DNA of 64,000 bases. It comes from Apostichopus parvimensis (lineage: Eukaryota; Echinodermata; Holothuroidea; Aspidochirotida; Stichopodidae). Each line of letters starts with the position of its first letter. Positions within the stretch are counted from its first letter, which is position 1. This document shows positions 27,201 through 33,200 of the stretch, piece by piece. The stretch spans positions 988-64,987 of the forward strand of contig KN889831.1 in NCBI GenBank assembly GCA_000934455.1, in the 5' to 3' direction. The notes beneath the pieces were generated by a model, which saw only the letters and a program-made list of their open reading frames with translations, was not told where the DNA came from and made no database searches. The translations under genes and the position numbers were made by a program.

Positions 27201-30200
27201 AATAATGTGCTTAGTCACTCCTAATTGTAGATTCTACTTGACTAAGATTATTTTCACTTTAATAAACAAAGCAGTCTATAATATTCAATTTTGATTGCAT
27301 GACAGCATGGCAATTGTATAATTACGCTTCAACATTATGTTTTATATAGTCATTCAGAGCAAAGAGTGATAGTTTTCTTTTTGAGTAACCATCAATATGG
27401 CTGTTGTTTAATTCTCCTTTCCACACTCTTCATCACAATAAGATGCTTGCTTGAATTGTTATAAATTGTAAAATATAGCAGCATTAGAACCTTATTTTTT
27501 TAGGATGCCATCAATTAGTTGTCAATATTGTCCGGCAAACCATATTCTAATCCTTGGTGGCTATGAATGTGTAAGACACTGGAGGGCATTCATCCCCACA
27601 ATGTATTTGTTCTGATGAGTTGTAATTGTACAGCTTAGAAGAAGAAGTTTTATAGGAAGAAGATAACCAGATGAAAGTAAGAAGACTAAATTGAAGGAGG
27701 TGTTCGATTTGGTGTCATGACACTGATAATAACTTTGGATCATTGAACAACATCAAGCTTTTTGTTTCATTAGTCTTTGATATGTTGTGTGAAAATTATT
27801 TAAGAATCATGTAAATGTAAACAATATGGACTTAGTCCTTTGTTTTATTTTGTGAAATGCATAGCATTGTTATTTCAGAGAAATGAATGTTTTCAATGTA
27901 GGACTATTACTAACCTATACATTTGCTCTGATTTTATTAATTACACCCGTTATAGGCAAAAACATCAGTCCTGCTGATGCAGTCAAACAGCTGTCAGAAT
28001 GCACACCTTAAGAAAATGAATGGCAAATATCTGTGATGTTATAGATAGCTATGTATAGGGTATAACTAGTTTAAAGGCACTTAAGTAGGAAGCAAATGTT
28101 AACATTTTACAATTTCTTTCAATTATTGTACCCCATATGAGAAAATCAAAAAGATTGGCTATATTACATCACAATAGTGTACTTGTGTTACTTGTGTTGT
28201 AGAGGAGCACCATCTACAGAATCAGAGGTGTTATTTATATTTGATTTATATAATTGGGATTACTTAAATAATCATCTGTCATTTGTTACTCTTGTTTCGT
28301 CTCTCATGATGATGCAAAGAATGAAAGAAGAATATTTTACAGTGAATGAATTAAGATTTTATTTGCTGCCATCCCACATGGCTGTGTTGTTTGCAGTAGC
28401 TCTGTTCAGAATCATGGAATACAATATGAGTATTTGCTGCTTCACTTGTTTGTTATTTATTACATTGTTACATCAGGGTAATGAGAAAGTCCTTACTTCT
28501 GTAAGACAGTATGAGATTCCGTGCTGGAAGTATGGAGGTGTTCCTTCCGAGCCTGCTGACCTCATCTCTGTCATCAAACAGATCAAGAATCATCAGAAAG
28601 GAGGCAAACATTTACTGGTCCATTGCAGGTAAGAACACACAGAGTGGAGACAGAAATGTTAAATCCCAGAACATTTCACATTCCTCATTTAACTATTCAA
28701 TACAGACTCATTCATGATGTTCTCATTGAGGTGATTTACTTTCCTATAGAGTTCCTTGAGGACAAGAAATTTCAATTGTTGAAAAATTTATTAATTGTTT
28801 ATCTGTCATTTTCCTTTTTCAAGTAATGGTGTTGGTGCTACTGGTGCATTCATTGGTCTTTATGATCTGATGGATGTCATTAAAACCAAGAAGGAAGTCA
28901 GTGTGTTTGATGTCATAGAAGGAATGAGAAAAGACAGGGTGAACATGGTACTGACAAAAGTAAGTATATTTGATGCATAGAGTAACAGTGTTGGTGCTAC
29001 TGGTATATCCATTACTAGTATCTATGATATAATTGTGTCACATGTAAGAATTGATGGTCAAGAAATACTGAATCAGTTTGTAGGAGGACAACTAGTCTCT
29101 AGAATTCCTTACATTTGATGAGGTCAATATGCTTCTTTTCAATGTTAGCTCCAGTATCTGTTCATCTTTGATGCTTTGTTGGAAGCCATGTTGTCTCCAG
29201 ACTCTCAGATGTCATGTGATCAACTCAAGAAACTTGACCTCTCAGCAATGAAGGCAAAATGCAAGAAGGAATTCCAGGTAGGTGTATTACTGAATGATGA
29301 TTAGCAATAGATTGTATTAAGTGTAATACTAAATATGTTGTATTACTATATGGTGTATTAATTAATGTATGTTGCATTACTTGGTGGTGTACTACTTTAA
29401 TGATGTATTGATATTTCAGTAATTAGGTATTCAATTAGAAAAGTAGGCAATATTACATGATGAGCTTAGTCAGTGTGCATTCAACATGAATAAAATAATG
29501 AATTCATTTGTTTAGATTTTGCAAGAAACTACCAAACATCAGGAGGACTTGGCAACCCTAGCAGGGAATTCATCTGAAAATAATCATAAGAACAGGTTCC
29601 CTGATCTCCTTCCAGGTGAGCTACTGTCATTAAATTTTAGTTGTGTAACAAAACATAGGTTTATAACATGGTTCAATAAAATTAACACCACATTTTAGTT
29701 ATTGATGGTAGGTAATTTACATTGCTGAAATTTCCATATTACTCTCTTACAGTGGACCAATTCAGACCAGTCTTGAAATCCCCAGGCAACGTATTTGGTT
29801 CCAATGATTACATCAATGCTACTTTTGCCAAGGTTTGTCTTTAAGTACCTCTCTGGTTTCTAATTACTTTATATCAAATCTAAAAGCAACTGATTTTTTT
29901 TTTATAGAAAAATTTCTTACATGTATCTGTTATGTCAAACACTTATAGTGTTGTGAACCCTCATTTATATTTAATATATGCAGATGTATGTAAATACTCT
30001 GTTAAATTTTCCCTTAAATGATTTCCAGGAATTACTGTGTAAGGTCTCCGTGTGTGAAAGGCAAATAAAACATATTAATACCACTGCTTATGTAGGGTTC
30101 AACGTATTAATTCTAATCAATCCTGCAAAATAAATAGAACAAAATCATTATATATCTCTGTTGGACTGGTAATTTACGTAATTTGTGTCGTCCCTGCCAC

Positions 30201-33200
30201 GCGACCATCGAAATCGGGACAGACACCACAGCATCAGAAAGAATTATTGAACACTCCTGCAAGATATGGAACCTTCAAAGGACATGTAGATAACAAGTTA
30301 AATTTCATCCATTGCATTACCAAGATGTGTGAAATGTGTGTTCCAGAATGCTCTAACTAGTAATGTCATATATATACATATATATATATATATTTTCAGG
30401 GCAATTCACAGAGGGGGTTTATAATGACCCAAACACCTTTATCCTCAACCTTAGAAGATGTTTGGAGACTGGTCTTTGATTACAACTGTACATCAATTGT
30501 AATGTTGAACACCATCGATGATTCTGATGAGGTAGGTGTCTAATAAGAAGAGTGTTTGCACAGCTAAGTTTTTGAAGCTTGCAGAACATTTGAGTGTTAA
30601 TCAAGAGTTGCATTAACTCCTATACCAGCAGATGTACAGTAATTTAAAACAGCATATTTACCATATATTGATATGGTATCCTAAATGTTCATCTTGCTAC
30701 ACAATAGTTCATATGAGTTACATTTATTTAAACAAAAGAGATTACATGCTCATTATCTTAATCACAAAGAAAATGCACACACTTCAGAATTATTTTCCTA
30801 ACTGAAAAGAAACTTTTTTGTCTTGCATGTGTGTAGTCTGCTGATTGCATGTTTTCAAAGTAATAACTACCTTATTTGATATTTCCTACAATTTACTTGA
30901 TATGTAATGGATAGTGTCCGAGAAAGATAAAGAGGGAATAAACTTTGGGAAAAATGAATCTTTAACCATTTTGGTCACCAATCATCTAAAGTAACTTAGT
31001 AGACAGTTCAAAACATTTCTGCTCTTTTCCAAACTCAGTTTCATAGCCATCCTTGATAGTTAAATCATTTCTTAATCCTTAAATTGCTTATTTATTAAAC
31101 AAAGTAGTTGGGTTTGTGCTACATTGTAGATTGTTATGTTGTGGTTTGTTTGTTAGAATTCAAAATGTGTATTAAATGAAAGCTAGTAGAAATATACTTA
31201 TGACCCAAAATATTATCATCCTAACATGTTTTGCAAATATGTAAGTGATAATGTTTTGGTTTCTTTCAGAAGTATTTAAGTACCATAAACCATCATTGCA
31301 TATAGTCAAGGTAGCTATTTTTCAAAAGAATTTCTTCAGGGAGACATGTTTCATTTTACACTCTGCTACATTCCATGAGGCTCTTACCACTATGTGTAAT
31401 GTGAGAGACAAATCCATTCACCTCACGCTGCATTAGAAATGGAATGTTCTGAAATGTGGAAATCATAGAGGCTAATGACAACAGTAGAGAAAATTTGTAT
31501 TTGCGTCTGTATTTGTAAAAGACTTATATCGTAGGACTTACTTTTTCAACATTTGTTACTATTCAACATAAAGAGTACTCACTTGGCTTTAAGGATATTG
31601 TGAAGAACAATGAGAACTATACCTTCATCAGATCATGTCATAGTTTTATTGAAAACATCTTAAAATTAAATAAGTAGTATTGCAAATTTATGGTAAGTAA
31701 TAATTTTGGTGTGAAAGTACATGATGTGTGAGAGGAGCTTTTTCATAGGGAGCTTTTTGTGATTTTTAATAGTATTACTCCTTCCTTTATATTTAATGAG
31801 TAGTTTAATAATTTCTCTCCTTTCTATTTTACAGTCTGTAACAGTTTATTGGCCTATTGGCCACAATGCAGCCTTTTCTCATGGTCTGATGACTGTGATT
31901 TGTAAGAAGATTGAAGAAAGTGATGTGTTCACCAGGAGACATTTTGAAGTCAAACATAAAAGAGCTCAGGTAAGCAACCAGTTAGTATAGTAATTATGTC
32001 CTGTTGTGTGTCAACATCATGTTATCATTTGGGTATTTTGTAGCCAAAGAATACTTTCACATAAAATCCTCTCCTTATTACTACTCATTTATATACCAAC
32101 CAGCATGTGATGGGTGTGCATTTTCTTTATTCAGTGTTTTGACTTCTGTAAACTGTTCATAAGAACCAATTGTAAGAGAAAATTTTTCATTACTCTGAAC
32201 AACTAAATGAAAAATTTGAAATTAATTAAACTTGGTCCTTCAATTTGGTCATAATTTAAAGTCAGTTTTCTATGGTTGATTTTCTACTTATTTCTTTTAC
32301 ATTTCGCACTGTGTGGGAATGGGCTAATACCTTTCACTATATATTTTAGAAGGAGTATTCTTATTGCAGATAAAATAACCCATTGCAATAAAATATAATA
32401 TCTCACTCAACTTTAGCAAACTTCATCAGGCATATCTTGTTACATTAATTTCACACATTTACATTTAATTGACAAATGCATACACTTATGTTTAATGTTT
32501 CAGAAATACCTTTTGGTGGATCATTTCTCCTTCCATGGATGTCCTGGAAGTAAACCTGATGTGCATAAACTCAGAGAATTCATCAAATACACCAGAACTA
32601 AAGGCACTGGTCCAGCTTTGGTACATTGCATGTATGTATCATAGTCTATTAAACTGAATCATTTTAAAACCCTCATAGAATTCATCAAATACATCAGAAC
32701 TAAAGGCTGCAGTCCAATTTTAGTACATTGCATGTATGTATCATAGTCTATTAAACTGAATCATTGTAAACCCATATAGAATTCATGAAATACATCAGAA
32801 CTAAAGGCCCCAGTCCAGTTTTAGTCCATTGCATTTATATATCATAGGGTAGCACACGCCCATTAAAAGCCCCATTGATTTACACACTAGATCACCAAAG
32901 TAATGTGGTCTTTAAGTCTTGATAGAAGTTCTCACTAGCTAAAAGAAACTCATCACTGGATAACTGATAAGTTGGCCATTCATGGCACCATCAATTTTCT
33001 GTATCATGACCATGTAGATTTTTGGCTACGAGAGCCTGAAGTTTTCGTCACTTGTAAACAGACCTCTTTATTCAGTCGTAAACAATTTTCGTATGCTGCT
33101 CCTGGGAGGTTTAACTGGGCTAAAATTGCCAAGCCACCAAAAAAAAAAGGTCCTAATTGATAACATAGCAAAAAAGTTGTTCTCCTGCTCCTAATTGGCA

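Noticed and set aside
28202-28226. Possible 25-base micro-exon after GTTGTAG, reading R-S-T-I-Y-R-I-R
   Set aside because: It ends in phase 1, while both neighbours need phase 0, so including it would break the frame.
28177-28632. A 151-codon open frame starting M-Y-L-C-Y and reaching the D1 cysteine
   Set aside because: Only its last 50 codons are the real exon 28477-28628. The upstream part is intron sequence: exon 26553-26681 ends in phase 0 and joins directly to 28477 with normal PTP spacing.
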